A DNA stretch of 47,317 nucleotides from an uncultured Nocardioidaceae bacterium (GCA_902805855.1 CADCUJ010000019.1:1-47317); one strand, 5' to 3'; positions 15,897 through 24,667 are shown, counted from the stretch's first letter. Notes: a model not told the origin generated them from the sequence alone. Program-made: numbers and translations.

Positions 15897-16710
15897 GCTG
15901 GCCACCAGCAACGGCGCTGCAGCCGGCACCGCTCGTGGAGCCGCGCCCGGGCCGGTGCTGTTCGCGCGGTATGCCTTCCCCCCCAACTCGCACGGCTTCT
16001 GCGGGCCGAACGACCATGCCGCGTTCTTCGAGTACGGCGTCGCCGGCACCGATGACGGCGGGCTGCGCGCGATGTCACAGCAGTTCGCCGGGGCCTGGCC
16101 CTACCTTGAGCTGATCGCCGGCGCGACCGGCCTGGACGACCCCCTGGACCGCCGGGTCGTCGAGGCGTACTGGGTCGGCAGCCCCCGCTTGGACAAGGTG
16201 AGCACGCGCGCGGTCGGCAACTCGATGGAGGAACGGTTCCGCCGGACGACCGGCTCGAGCTTCGCCACCTTGAGCGAGAGCGTCCTCGACGGAGGCGTCC
16301 CGCACCACAGCTTCGCGGTCTTCTGCATCTACCCGTGGACCGGCCTGCTCAGCGACGGACGCAAGGCCAAGCACGCACTCACGGTGCTCGACCGCTGCCG
16401 GATCCGTTGGGGCAAGGTGCTCGCCGTGCACGGCGACCAGGTGGTGGTCGAGTCAGCCCCACTGACCTGGGACGGTCACCAGCTGGGAGTCGGCCCCAAC
16501 CAGAGCGAGACCGTGGTCCGCTCAGTCGACGGCGTGGGCATGGTCGACACGCTCGAGCCCGGTGACTGGGTGTCCTTGCACTGGGAGTGGGTCTGCGACC
16601 GGCTGACCGAGCGGCAGGTCCGGTTCCTGCGTGGCTACACGCTCCGGCACCTGCGGATCGTCAACGAGGGCAACCTTCACTCCGGTCCCGCCACGCTGCT
16701 GGGCACCTGA
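15889..16710 (+). CDS. Hydrogenase-associated DUF6390 family protein
   Basis: A 273-aa protein that I recognise from the blocks FARYAFPPNSHGFCGPNDHAA, FAGAWPYLELIAGATGLDDPLD and VVEAYWVGSPRLDKV as DUF6390, a companion of actinobacterial hydrogenases (family name recalled). No membrane segment or signal is seen; a single conserved-looking Cys lies in GFCGPNDH. I use GTG 15889, which overlaps the end of hypC by 8 bp; GTG 15847 is an alternative. It closes the hydrogenase operon, and its last 34 bp overlap the 3' end of the convergent ABC ATPase gene. Function unknown, presumably maturation or regulation. Confidence 0.85.
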   Translation: MPELATSNGAAAGTARGAAPGPVLFARYAFPPNSHGFCGPNDHAAFFEYGVAGTDDGGLRAMSQQFAGAWPYLELIAGATGLDDPLDRRVVEAYWVGSPRLDKVSTRAVGNSMEERFRRTTGSSFATLSESVLDGGVPHHSFAVFCIYPWTGLLSDGRKAKHALTVLDRCRIRWGKVLAVHGDQVVVESAPLTWDGHQLGVGPNQSETVVRSVDGVGMVDTLEPGDWVSLHWEWVCDRLTERQVRFLRGYTLRHLRIVNEGNLHSGPATLLGT

Positions 16711-17711
16711 GGCCGACCGGTCCCCGAGACCGGTAGCGGCCAGGTACGTCGCAGGTGCCAGCCGACCTGCTCACCGCGCCGGTGCACCGGGGGTCCGGGT
16801 TCGCGCACCAGCAGTCGCCCCCGGGCGGTGTCGAGCAGGTACTCCGAGTGCGGACCCCGGAACCAGACCGCCTCCACCTGCCCGCGGCCCCCTTCGGGAC
16901 TGTCTCCGCCCGGCGGCACCAGCGACACCCACTCGGGACGCACCAGGAGTCGGGTCGACGTGACGGCGCCGGTGAGGACCGAGGCAGGTCCGGTCAGCTG
17001 CGCCGCCCACTGGTCCACCGGACAGCTGTAGACCTCCTCCGGAGTACCGACCTGGACCACCTGCCCGTCGGTGAGCAGCAGCACCCGGTCGGCCAGCCCG
17101 AGTGCCTCCTCGGCGTCGTGGGTGGCGTACAGGGCGGCAGCCCCGCTGTCGCGCTGTCGGATGACCAGCTCCTCGAGGAAGACCCCGCGGACGTGGGTGT
17201 CGAGGTGGGCGGTCGGCTCGTCGAACAGGTACAGCGGAGCCCGGCAGGCGAGGGCGCGGGCCAGACCGACCCGTTGCTGCTCCCCACCGGAGAGCTCGGC
17301 CGGTCGCCGGTCGGCGAGGTGGGCCACGTGCAGCCGCTCGAGGATCTCCAGGGCCTGCCTGCGCGCATCGGCTCTGCGCTCTCCGCGTCGCCTACGCGGG
17401 TAGGCGACCGTGTCGAGCGCGGACAGGTGCGGCCACAGCGCGTAGTTCTGGAACACCATCGCCACCTCGCGCCGTTCCGGAGGTTCGGAGACCTCTGTCG
17501 AGGCGATCAGCCGTCCGTCGAGCCAGACCTCCCCGGCGTCCGGGTCACGGAAGCCGGCGAGGGTGTGCAGCAACGTGGACTTGCCGGAGCCGGAGGGGCC
17601 GAGCACGGCCAGCACCTCACCGGGCGCGACATCGAGGTCCACCCCGGACAAGGCGAGCGCGTCGCCGTACGACACGCTCAGCCCACGCACCCGCAGGGTC
17701 TCAGCCGACAT
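16677..17711 (-). CDS. ABC importer ATPase (FbpC/PotA type)
   Basis: A 344-aa nucleotide-binding subunit. Motifs are complete: Walker A GPSGSGKST, Q-loop MVFQNYALWPHL, signature LSGGEQQRVGLARAL, Walker B LYLFDEPTAHLD, and the H-loop His in YATHDAEEA. Residues about 240-344 form a TOBE-like regulatory domain with LLVRPEWVSLVPPG. It belongs with the permease and binding-protein genes immediately upstream, overlapping the permease stop by 11 bp. Ferric iron is the most likely substrate for this type of system; thiamine, polyamines and phosphonates remain possible. Confidence 0.9.
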   Translation of the reverse strand: MSAETLRVRGLSVSYGDALALSGVDLDVAPGEVLAVLGPSGSGKSTLLHTLAGFRDPDAGEVWLDGRLIASTEVSEPPERREVAMVFQNYALWPHLSALDTVAYPRRRRGERRADARRQALEILERLHVAHLADRRPAELSGGEQQRVGLARALACRAPLYLFDEPTAHLDTHVRGVFLEELVIRQRDSGAAALYATHDAEEALGLADRVLLLTDGQVVQVGTPEEVYSCPVDQWAAQLTGPASVLTGAVTSTRLLVRPEWVSLVPPGGDSPEGGRGQVEAVWFRGPHSEYLLDTARGRLLVREPGPPVHRRGEQVGWHLRRTWPLPVSGTGRPQVPSSVAGPE

Positions 17712-19362
17712 GCGCGAGCTCCTGGTCGACCGGTCTCGACCCGGCGCGGTCGGCGAGCCTGCGGATCAGCAGCCAGGCCGCCGCGGCCGGCACCAGCAGG
17801 AGCAAGGTGAGTACGACGGACAGGGCGGACGTCACGCCCACCCGGCCCAGCTCCTGGCTGTTGAGCACCACGACGGCGAGTGTCTCGCTTCCCGGGCCGT
17901 AGAGCAGGCTCGACATCGTCACCTCGTGCAGGGCGGTGAGGAAGCAAGCCAGCCAGGCCGCCAGCAGCGCCGGCGAGAGCGGTCGCAGCACCACCGTGCG
18001 GATCGCCGTGAGCGCGCCCGCCCCGCTGACTCGGGCGGCGTGCAGCTCGCCGGGCGGCAGCCGGTCCAGCGCACCCGAGATCGGGCGGTGGGCGAATGCC
18101 CAGAGCTTGGCGACGTAGGCAAGCAAGATGATCAGCAGCGTCCCGCCGATCCAGCGCCCGTAGGCGATGAGCATGCCGACGGCCAGCGTCGAGCCGGGCA
18201 GCACGAGCGTCAGCGTCACCAGCGAGCCGAGGCTGCGACCTGGACCAGTCCGTTCCAAGGCGGCCACGCAGCCACCCAGCGCCACCAGCAGCGAGGCAGC
18301 CACGGCAGCCAACAGCAGGCTGCGTAGCAGCGCTTCCCCGTTGCGGGTGGTGAGCACCGCCGCGACGTTGTCCAGCGTCCAGTTCGCCGGGGTGGGTGCC
18401 AGGCCGGCCGACCGGGTCAGCGCGCTCGCCACCAGGGCGAGCAACGGCAGTCCGACCGACAGCAGCAGGTAGCCACCGATTCCGGCCGCCGTCCAGGAAC
18501 CTGCGGCGGGCCGGCCGACAGCCGCAGCCGGATCAGTGCTGGCCACCCGGGCCATTCGCAGCCGCGGACCGAGGACGGTGTCGGCGGGTGCCACCACCAG
18601 CACGGCGATCAGCACCAGCACCAGGGCGAGCGTGACCGCCTCAACGAACGCGGCCGGGTCGCTGCTGCGCACCAGGTTGGCGTAGATCCGGGTGGTCACC
18701 GTGGAGAACCCAGCCGGGGCGCCCATCACCTGTGGGATGGCGAACGTGGCGAGAGTCAGCACGAACACCAAGACGCCGGCTGTCGCCATGGCTGGGCGGA
18801 GCAGCGGCAGAGTGACCGTGCGCAGCGCGGTCAGCGCGTTGGCGCCCGCTGCGCGCGCCGCGCGCTCCACGTCGGGCTCGGACCGGGACGCCAGTCCCAC
18901 CGCAGTGACCAGGTAGGCCAGCGGGACCGCGTTCACGGTGACCACGACGAGCACGCCGACGGGCCCCTGCACCCCTTCCCAGCCGAGGCCGAACAGGTCG
19001 TCGGTGAAGCCGGCGCGCCCGTAGGCCTGAAGCCAGCTGTAGCCGAGCACGAAGTCGGGGATGAGCACAGGCAGCAGGACGCCGACCCGAAGTGCTCCAC
19101 GGCCGGGCAGGTTCGCGTGACGCAGCGTGAGTGCGAGCAGTGTCCCCAGCGGCACCGCGAGCAGGGTGACTGCGACCGCCAGGAGCAAGGTGTTGCGCAC
19201 CGCGGTTCCCAGACCGGCGGCGGTGAGGATGTCACCCACGTCGGCGGCGCCCTCGGTCAGCACGGTTCGAGCCATCATGATCAGCGGGGCGACCACGACC
19301 ACGCCGGCTGCGGCCAGCACCAGACCGACGGCAAGGGTCCGCGGCCCTGGCCGGCGCATCAT
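17701..19362 (-). CDS. ABC importer permease, fused two-domain (FbpB/ThiP type)
   Basis: A 553-aa permease with about 12 hydrophobic segments in two homologous halves, each holding a binding-protein-dependent transport (EAA-like) loop: ASRSEPDVERAARAAGANAL in the first half and LDRLPPGELHAARVSGAGAL in the second. This fused arrangement is typical of Fe3+ (FbpB/SfuB) and thiamine (ThiP) importers. The start ATG 19362 (or 19359) lies 2 bp after the binding-protein stop, and the 3' end overlaps the ATPase gene by 11 bp. Confidence 0.9.
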   Translation of the reverse strand: MMRRPGPRTLAVGLVLAAAGVVVVAPLIMMARTVLTEGAADVGDILTAAGLGTAVRNTLLLAVAVTLLAVPLGTLLALTLRHANLPGRGALRVGVLLPVLIPDFVLGYSWLQAYGRAGFTDDLFGLGWEGVQGPVGVLVVVTVNAVPLAYLVTAVGLASRSEPDVERAARAAGANALTALRTVTLPLLRPAMATAGVLVFVLTLATFAIPQVMGAPAGFSTVTTRIYANLVRSSDPAAFVEAVTLALVLVLIAVLVVAPADTVLGPRLRMARVASTDPAAAVGRPAAGSWTAAGIGGYLLLSVGLPLLALVASALTRSAGLAPTPANWTLDNVAAVLTTRNGEALLRSLLLAAVAASLLVALGGCVAALERTGPGRSLGSLVTLTLVLPGSTLAVGMLIAYGRWIGGTLLIILLAYVAKLWAFAHRPISGALDRLPPGELHAARVSGAGALTAIRTVVLRPLSPALLAAWLACFLTALHEVTMSSLLYGPGSETLAVVVLNSQELGRVGVTSALSVVLTLLLLVPAAAAWLLIRRLADRAGSRPVDQELAHVG

Positions 19363-19364
19363 GC

Positions 19365-20339
19365 TCAGCCGCCGAATATCTGCTGGTGCTCCTCCAGCAG
19401 CTGATCCTTCTCGGCCGCGACCGAAGCCCAGTCTGGGAAGACGATGGGGGCGTCCGCCGGCATCGTCGGACCTGGTACCCCGTCCTGTGCGGGGTAGGAA
19501 CCGGAGTCCGCGATCAGCCGTTGGCCGTCCTCACCGGCGATGTAGCTGAGGAAGTCCTTGGCCGGCTTCGAGTCCGCTGCATCGGTGGAGAGCGCGGCCG
19601 GGCCGTAGATCGCGATCGCTCCTGGCTCCGGCCAGACGGTCTCGATCGGGGACCCGCCCTCCTGCGCGGCATAGGCGGAGTTCGCGATGGTGATGCCGGC
19701 CGGGTACACACCCTCGGCGACGCCGATGACCACGTCGTCGGGCGTGCTGACCTGTTCCGCGCCGTTCTCCTCGAGGTCGGCATAGAACTCGATGCCGTAG
19801 TCCGGGTCCTGGGCGAAGTACCCGAGGGCTCCTAGGGCGGATGCGGCGAAAGCCGGGTCGGGGACGGCGACCCCGCCGGCGTACTCGTCACCCGTCAGGT
19901 CCGACCAAGCGCGGGGCGGCTCGACGTCGTTGTTGCTGACCGTCACCATGTACAAGATCGCGACGCCGACGTAGTCGCCGGTGCGGAGGTTGGCGGGCAC
20001 GTCGCTGTCCGGTGTCCATCCCCCGACGATGCCCTGGTCGACGTAGTCCTGCATGGTCAGCGGGTCGCAGGCCCAGATCACATCGGCCTGCAGGCCCCCG
20101 GACCGCACGTCCGAGGCGATCCGCGCATTCAAGTCTCCGGTGGGTGCCCGGAAGAGGTCGACGCTGATGCCGGGGTTGTCCTGCTCGAACTGCTCGATGA
20201 CCGGTTCGATGGTGGTGTCGCTCACACAGGTGTAGAGCGTGAGCGTGCTCTCTGAGTCGGCTTCGCCCGAGCCGCCGCATGCGGCCACCAGTGCCAGTGC
20301 GGCCAGTAGGCCGCCGGCCGAGTACCCCCGTGAGGTCAT
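19365..20339 (-). CDS. ABC importer substrate-binding lipoprotein (Fe3+-type)
   Basis: A 324-aa extracytoplasmic binding protein. The signal ends in a lipobox (LALVAACGGSGE), so it is anchored by the Cys. The mature part follows the periplasmic-binding-protein type II pattern of FbpA/SfuA: LTLYTCVSDTTIEPVIEQFE, SGGLQADVIWACDP, GEDGQRLIADSGSYPAQDG. Family resemblance favours ferric iron, though 2-aminoethylphosphonate-type proteins share the fold; no specificity residues can be read with confidence. ATG 20339 is preferred over TTG 20348 because it fits a leaderless start directly behind a candidate promoter. It is the first gene of the importer operon. Confidence 0.88.
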   Translation of the reverse strand: MTSRGYSAGGLLAALALVAACGGSGEADSESTLTLYTCVSDTTIEPVIEQFEQDNPGISVDLFRAPTGDLNARIASDVRSGGLQADVIWACDPLTMQDYVDQGIVGGWTPDSDVPANLRTGDYVGVAILYMVTVSNNDVEPPRAWSDLTGDEYAGGVAVPDPAFAASALGALGYFAQDPDYGIEFYADLEENGAEQVSTPDDVVIGVAEGVYPAGITIANSAYAAQEGGSPIETVWPEPGAIAIYGPAALSTDAADSKPAKDFLSYIAGEDGQRLIADSGSYPAQDGVPGPTMPADAPIVFPDWASVAAEKDQLLEEHQQIFGG

Positions 20340-20377
20340 GAGCGCCAAAATACGGTGACGTCGTACTGTTTGTCACC
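20339..20377 (-). promoter_or_regulatory. Candidate leaderless promoter with operator-like inverted repeat
   Basis: Read on the minus strand, GTGACA (20376-20371) and TATTTT (20352-20347) are 18 bp apart, and the -10 ends 7 bases before the ATG at 20339. Transcription would therefore begin at or next to the start codon, consistent with the absence of a ribosome site. A perfect inverted repeat GGTGAC-N12-GTCACC (20354-20359 / 20372-20377) covers the -35 and spacer, an ideal place for a repressor such as a metal sensor. The regulator is not identified. Confidence 0.6.
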
Positions 20378-20424
20378 AGGTGCGACCGATGAGAGGGCCG
20401 TTCCCCGGGCTCGGGCCGAAGGCC

Positions 20425-21030
20425 TCACCGCCTTCCGGGGCCGGTCGCCCAGACGCCGGAGCTTCCGCGGCGGTGGCTGTCCGCCAGATGGGTGTCCACC
20501 ATCCCGATCGCCTCCATCAGCGCGAACATCGTGGTGGGACCGACAAACGTGAATCCCTTGCTCCGTAAGGCCTTTGAGAGCGCGACCGACTCCGGAGACG
20601 AGGTGGGGACGTCGTCTACGGTCTGCGGCTCAGGTGACCGCTCGGGCTGGAAGGACCAGACGAAGTCGACGAGTCCTCCCTCAGAGCGCAGTGCAACTGT
20701 CGCTCGCGCGTTGGCGATGGTCGCGAGGATCTTCCTGCGGTTACGCACGATGCCCGCGTCATCGAGCAGTCGGTCGACGTCCTGGTCGCCGTACGCCGCC
20801 ACGAGATCCGGAGCGAAGTCGTGGAACGCCACCCGGAAGGCAGGACGCTTGCGCAAGATGATGGCCCAGGACAGCCCGGACTGGAACGCCTCCAGGCTGA
20901 TCCGTTCGAAGATGCCGCGCTCGTCGCGGACCGGCATCCCCCACTCGGTGTCGTAGTAGTCGCGCAGCAGTGGATCCGCCGATGCCCAGGCGGGGCGCGC
21001 GAGACCGTCCTCGCCGACCACCACGCTCAC
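20425..21030 (-). CDS. tag: DNA-3-methyladenine glycosylase I (Tag family), zinc-ligand variant
   Basis: A 201-aa protein of the Tag family, which removes 3-methyladenine from alkylated DNA. The fold signature is clear: YYDTEWGMPV near the N-terminus, FQSGLSWAIILRKRPAFR, GIVRNRRKI and KGFTFVGPTT. However, the four residues that bind structural zinc in E. coli Tag (Cys4, His17, His175, Cys179) appear changed: no N-terminal Cys, YYD in place of YHD, and VDTHLADSH where a Cys is expected. The start is GTG 21030 with AAGGTGG upstream. It lies alone between the importer operon and a membrane protein gene. The activity is likely but should not be assumed because of the lost ligands. Confidence 0.88.
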   Translation of the reverse strand: MSVVVGEDGLARPAWASADPLLRDYYDTEWGMPVRDERGIFERISLEAFQSGLSWAIILRKRPAFRVAFHDFAPDLVAAYGDQDVDRLLDDAGIVRNRRKILATIANARATVALRSEGGLVDFVWSFQPERSPEPQTVDDVPTSSPESVALSKALRSKGFTFVGPTTMFALMEAIGMVDTHLADSHRRGSSGVWATGPGRR

Positions 21031-21078
21031 GCGCCCACCTTAGTCGCGCCCAGCCCCCGCCAGGACCGCGTTCGCGCG

Positions 21079-22803
21079 CTACACCACTGGCCGCAGCGGC
21101 AGCGGGCGACGCGGTTCGACGTCGCCGCCCTGCCAGTTGAACACCACAGCGAGACGCCGATCGGCAGCGAGGACGTCGTGCAGGCTCAGGACCTCGCCGC
21201 GCGAGACCCCCTTGTCGGCCAGGTGCCTCAGCAGGGCCTCCCTTGCCACGCTGTTGCGGCTGCTGTGCAGGGCGCGGAGCAGTCCGGTGGCAGTGCGGAT
21301 GCCACACCTGCGGAGCACCAGCCGTGGATGCCCCTCGGCAGCATCCACCGCCTTGCGGGCACGCTGGCCAGGCAGCAGCCCTTCCTGGTCGGCAACCAAC
21401 GGCTCCGCAGGCAGATGGATCAGAAGCAGCGCCTGGTCGACCCAGTCCACCAAGCGGGCCACCGGCACCTTCGTATGCAGCAAGACGTCGACGAACTTGG
21501 TGGTGACCAAGGTCTGCAGGTCTTCGATCCCTTCCTCGAGCAGACGCGTCTCGTACCACAGGTTGAGCCCGTCCAGCCGGTTGAGTGCATACGCGGGCTC
21601 GACCGACGGCACCGGCCCCCTCACTGCGCGGGAGGCGATCCGAAACAGCGCCCGCAGGCCCACGTCGGGGAACCATCCCACGACGAAGGCGATCGCCACA
21701 GCGGCCTCGGCCGGGATCGGATCCGGAGAGGCCGCAGTCAGCACGACGGCGATGAGCAGGGCCGTGACCACTCGGACGTACCCGCTCACATAGGCTCCGG
21801 CGCGGAGGTCTGCTTGGAAGTAGCGGCGCAGCAGGCTGTGCAGGAAGTACAGGTAGGCACCGATGAATGCGAAGCTGAGCACGGCTCCCGGAGACTTGCC
21901 AGGCACCGCGAAGGCTCGCGCGTCATAGAGGATCGCGGTCCACCCGACTGCGAGCAGGCCGGTGCACAAGAACACCGGGAACAACGCCTCGGACTTCACG
22001 GGCTTGTCGATGTCGATGCCGAAACCCGAGACCGATCGGCCGTAGTAGGCGTCGAACTTCTCTCGGTAGATGCTCCGCATCCACGCCCGCCACAAGCCAC
22101 CGTCCTCGACCCAGTCGTCGTGGTAGGCCGACGTCCTGGGTGGCTCCGGAAGTCTTCCGGGATCGTCGAGACCCAGCCGGTGCAGGTGGATCACGTACTC
22201 GTCCCACAGTGCCCCGGCGCGACGCTCCAGGAAGCGGACGAACAACCAGCCCGGCATGAACGAAAGCGTCCAGATGGCAACCGCGGACAGGGCCACCGCC
22301 AGCGCACTCCCCGCCAGACGTGGCGAGTCGAAGAAGTACGCCGCTCCGCCGACCAGCGCGACCATAGCGGCGATGATCAGATTCAGTAGGACGACCGGGA
22401 CGACGACCCGGCTCGAGCCGCTGCTGCGGGGGTCCTGCGCACGATGCCTGGAGCCGCGGCCTCTGGCGTTCAGCATCGCCTCCAACGAGAGCCGCGCGTG
22501 TCCCCCGGCCTGACGGAGCTCCTCCTCGAGCTGTCGCATCAGCTCGGACCTCGCGGCCGCGCGTTCGCGACCGTTGCCGCTGACCCGGGTGGCCTTGACG
22601 ACCGCCCGTTTGAGCGCCGGAGAGCTGCTCAGCAGCGAGGCAACCTCCACGTCATAGGCAGCGGCCAGTCCCGGGTCGTACATGCCGACGACCTGGCCCC
22701 AGCTCCGGCTCTCACGGTCCTGGCCACGAGTGCGGCCGTACTCGGAGATCAGGGAGTCGGCCAGCGCCTCGGTGACCTGGTTGGACGTTCCGTTTCGGGA
22801 CAT
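21079..22803 (-). CDS. Multipass membrane protein of unknown function
   Basis: A 574-aa protein starting at ATG 22803, with GAGGAG about 8 bases upstream. A soluble N-terminal part (about 1-155, helical, with SELMRQLEEELRQAGGHARL) is followed by about six to seven hydrophobic segments: two near residues 155-220 (e.g. VVVPVVLLNLIIAAMVALVG), and a second group near 300-430. The C-terminal third (about 430-574) is soluble and helical, with PVARLVDWVDQALLLIHLP. No catalytic motif or family is recognised. It diverges from the LVIVD-repeat gene. The gene is well formed, with codon use like its neighbours. Confidence 0.75.
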   Translation of the reverse strand: MSRNGTSNQVTEALADSLISEYGRTRGQDRESRSWGQVVGMYDPGLAAAYDVEVASLLSSSPALKRAVVKATRVSGNGRERAAARSELMRQLEEELRQAGGHARLSLEAMLNARGRGSRHRAQDPRSSGSSRVVVPVVLLNLIIAAMVALVGGAAYFFDSPRLAGSALAVALSAVAIWTLSFMPGWLFVRFLERRAGALWDEYVIHLHRLGLDDPGRLPEPPRTSAYHDDWVEDGGLWRAWMRSIYREKFDAYYGRSVSGFGIDIDKPVKSEALFPVFLCTGLLAVGWTAILYDARAFAVPGKSPGAVLSFAFIGAYLYFLHSLLRRYFQADLRAGAYVSGYVRVVTALLIAVVLTAASPDPIPAEAAVAIAFVVGWFPDVGLRALFRIASRAVRGPVPSVEPAYALNRLDGLNLWYETRLLEEGIEDLQTLVTTKFVDVLLHTKVPVARLVDWVDQALLLIHLPAEPLVADQEGLLPGQRARKAVDAAEGHPRLVLRRCGIRTATGLLRALHSSRNSVAREALLRHLADKGVSRGEVLSLHDVLAADRRLAVVFNWQGGDVEPRRPLPLRPVV

Positions 22804-23039
22804 CGCCAACTCCTCGGCGAGGAAAGTAAAGGCTTCAATGACAGCGTGTTCCTGTGGACAGGCGGGAGCAATAGCCCGAAAAGGCCATAACTGCTTCCGG
22901 TTACGTCGCGCAAAGGCCGCAGCAGACGCCTGGACGGGTGTGCGGCAGGTGGTCCCCGCCTCGCCGTAGTAACCGATGTGATTGAGCCTCGTTGTTGCTG
23001 GGTAGCCTCCCAATCCTCCGATCGTGAAGGTGGCAATCG
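22804..23039. promoter_or_regulatory. 236-bp divergent intergenic region with a 12-bp palindrome
   Basis: This is the largest intergenic region in the window and is lower in GC than its surroundings. It must hold promoters for both the membrane protein (minus) and the LVIVD protein (plus). CCTGTGGACAGG at 22851-22862 is a 12-bp inverted repeat about 50 bp upstream of the minus-strand start, possibly an operator. I could not settle -35/-10 boxes with confidence. Confidence 0.35.
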
Positions 23040-24545
23040 ATGGCTTTCCGCCCAGTAGTGACCGCTTGTGCGGGTGCAGCCGCAGTTGCGCTCGCCGTAC
23101 TTCCGGCTTCCCCCGCATCTGCGCACGGTGACCTGGGTGACCGGCCCACCGCCGACCGCGCTCTGCAGGTGGCGCAGTCAGGTGAGAGCAAGAACATGCG
23201 GTTCGTGGACAACCTGCAGTACCAGGGCGTCGACGCCGGAGACGACCAGGCCGGGTCGGACATCGAGTTCCTCAAGGTCGGCCAACGCGAGTTCGCGCTT
23301 GCCGGCACGCTGCGCAACGGCCTGCAGATCGTGAACATCACCGATCCCCGCAACCCGTTCATCGCCGCCGTCTACGACTGCGACATCAGCCAGGGCGACG
23401 TGCAGGTCTGGCGTCACGACGGTCGGGTGCTGGCCAGCTACACGGCCGACGGGACGTTCGGCACCGCCGGAGCCGCCTCCAAGTGCGCCCGCGACCTGAA
23501 CCTCGGCTCGTCGGCGTCCGGAACGGTCCTCGTCGACCTCACCACGCCGAGCTCACCGCAGACGGTCAGCTTCCTGCCGGTGCCGCGCGGGTCGCACAAC
23601 ATGACGATCCACCCCAGCGGTGACTACCTGTACAACTCCAACTCGGACCTGATCACCAGCACCGAGCCGTCGATCACCATCTACGACGTGCGTGAGCCGG
23701 AGAACCCGCAGAAGGTCCGCGACTACCGGATCCCGTTCCTGCCGACCTCGCTCGGCTCGGAGTCCCACGACGTCACCTTCAACACCTCCGGCACCCGGGC
23801 CTACTCGGCCGCGTTGTCGCAGACCCTCGTCCTGGACACCTCGAACCCGCGGCGGCCCGAGAAGATCTCGCAGATCAAGGACCCCGCGATCAACGTCGTG
23901 CACCAGTCCGACCCCGTCACGCTCACCAAGCCGAACGGGAACAAGCGCAACGTCTTGGTGATCACCGACGAGCGGGCCGGTGCGGCTGCCAGCGCGGAGT
24001 GCCCCGGTGGCGGACTGCACCTCTACGACATCACCGGCGCCAAGGAGCGCGACCCGCAGAAGATGGGCACCTGGTTCATCCCGGCGATCAAGCCGCAGGA
24101 CGGGACCACCTGCACCTCGCACGTGCTGCGCATCTACCCGCAGCAGAAGATGCTGACGATCGCCTGGTACGGCCAGGGTGTCCGGGTGCTGGACATCTCC
24201 AAGCTGGCGACGTACGACGGCAGCGCGACGGACGTCGCCATCGGTAACGGTGTCGGCATGCGAGAGGTCGGCCACTACGTCTTCCCCGACTCCGACACCT
24301 GGTCGTTCAAGACCAACAAGATCAACCGTGATGGCTCGTTCTTCGGCTACGGCAACGACTTGGTGCGCGGCTTCGACGTGTACCGGTTCAACGGCGCGGA
24401 CCTGAGCGTGCCGCCGCTCGAGCCGAAGAGCATGACCGCCTCGACTCAGCAGACCGTCGACAAGACCCTCCAGGGTCTGGCGATCATCGCCCCTGCCCTG
24501 CTGCTCGCGGGTCTGGTGCACCGCCGTCGTCGCAAGACCAGCTGA
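23040..24545 (+). CDS. Secreted LVIVD-repeat (beta-propeller) protein with C-terminal membrane anchor
   Basis: A 501-aa exported protein. Residues 1-28 are a signal peptide (hydrophobic AAAVALAVLPASPASAHG, cleavage near SAHG). The body contains LVIVD-type propeller repeats such as LQIVNITDPRNPF, ITIYDVREPENPQKV, LVLDTSNPRRPEKI, LHLYDITGAKERD and VRVLDISKL. The C-terminus has a hydrophobic helix (LAIIAPALLLAGLVHRRRRKTS) with a basic end, so it is probably tethered to the outer membrane face. Four to six Cys are suited to disulfides. A GAAGG site precedes ATG 23040. It may be co-transcribed with the metalloprotease 56 bp downstream. Function unknown; a cell-surface interaction scaffold is likely. 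Confidence 0.85.
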   Translation: MAFRPVVTACAGAAAVALAVLPASPASAHGDLGDRPTADRALQVAQSGESKNMRFVDNLQYQGVDAGDDQAGSDIEFLKVGQREFALAGTLRNGLQIVNITDPRNPFIAAVYDCDISQGDVQVWRHDGRVLASYTADGTFGTAGAASKCARDLNLGSSASGTVLVDLTTPSSPQTVSFLPVPRGSHNMTIHPSGDYLYNSNSDLITSTEPSITIYDVREPENPQKVRDYRIPFLPTSLGSESHDVTFNTSGTRAYSAALSQTLVLDTSNPRRPEKISQIKDPAINVVHQSDPVTLTKPNGNKRNVLVITDERAGAAASAECPGGGLHLYDITGAKERDPQKMGTWFIPAIKPQDGTTCTSHVLRIYPQQKMLTIAWYGQGVRVLDISKLATYDGSATDVAIGNGVGMREVGHYVFPDSDTWSFKTNKINRDGSFFGYGNDLVRGFDVYRFNGADLSVPPLEPKSMTASTQQTVDKTLQGLAIIAPALLLAGLVHRRRRKTS

Positions 24546-24601
24546 CCGAACCGAACGCCGACTACGGCGGCAGCCGGTCGCCTGGAAGAAGGCACACTGC
24601 G

Positions 24602-24667
24602 ATGCGCACGAAGATCGCTGCCGTTATGGCGGCTGCCCTGACCCGAGCTGGTCCCCGCTGCGGCTGA
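24602..24667 (+). other. Out-of-frame signal-peptide start of the metalloprotease
   Basis: ATG 24602 opens a 21-codon frame, MRTKIAAVMAAALTRAGPRC plus Gly, ending at TGA 24665. Its first 14 residues look like a secretory signal (two basic residues then a hydrophobic run). The catalytic frame runs alongside from ELVPAAADADHVL (24645 onward) but is closed upstream by TGA 24639. The two parts would fit if a base were gained or lost between about 24640 and 24664, so this fragment is best read as the broken start of the next gene. Confidence 0.6.
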
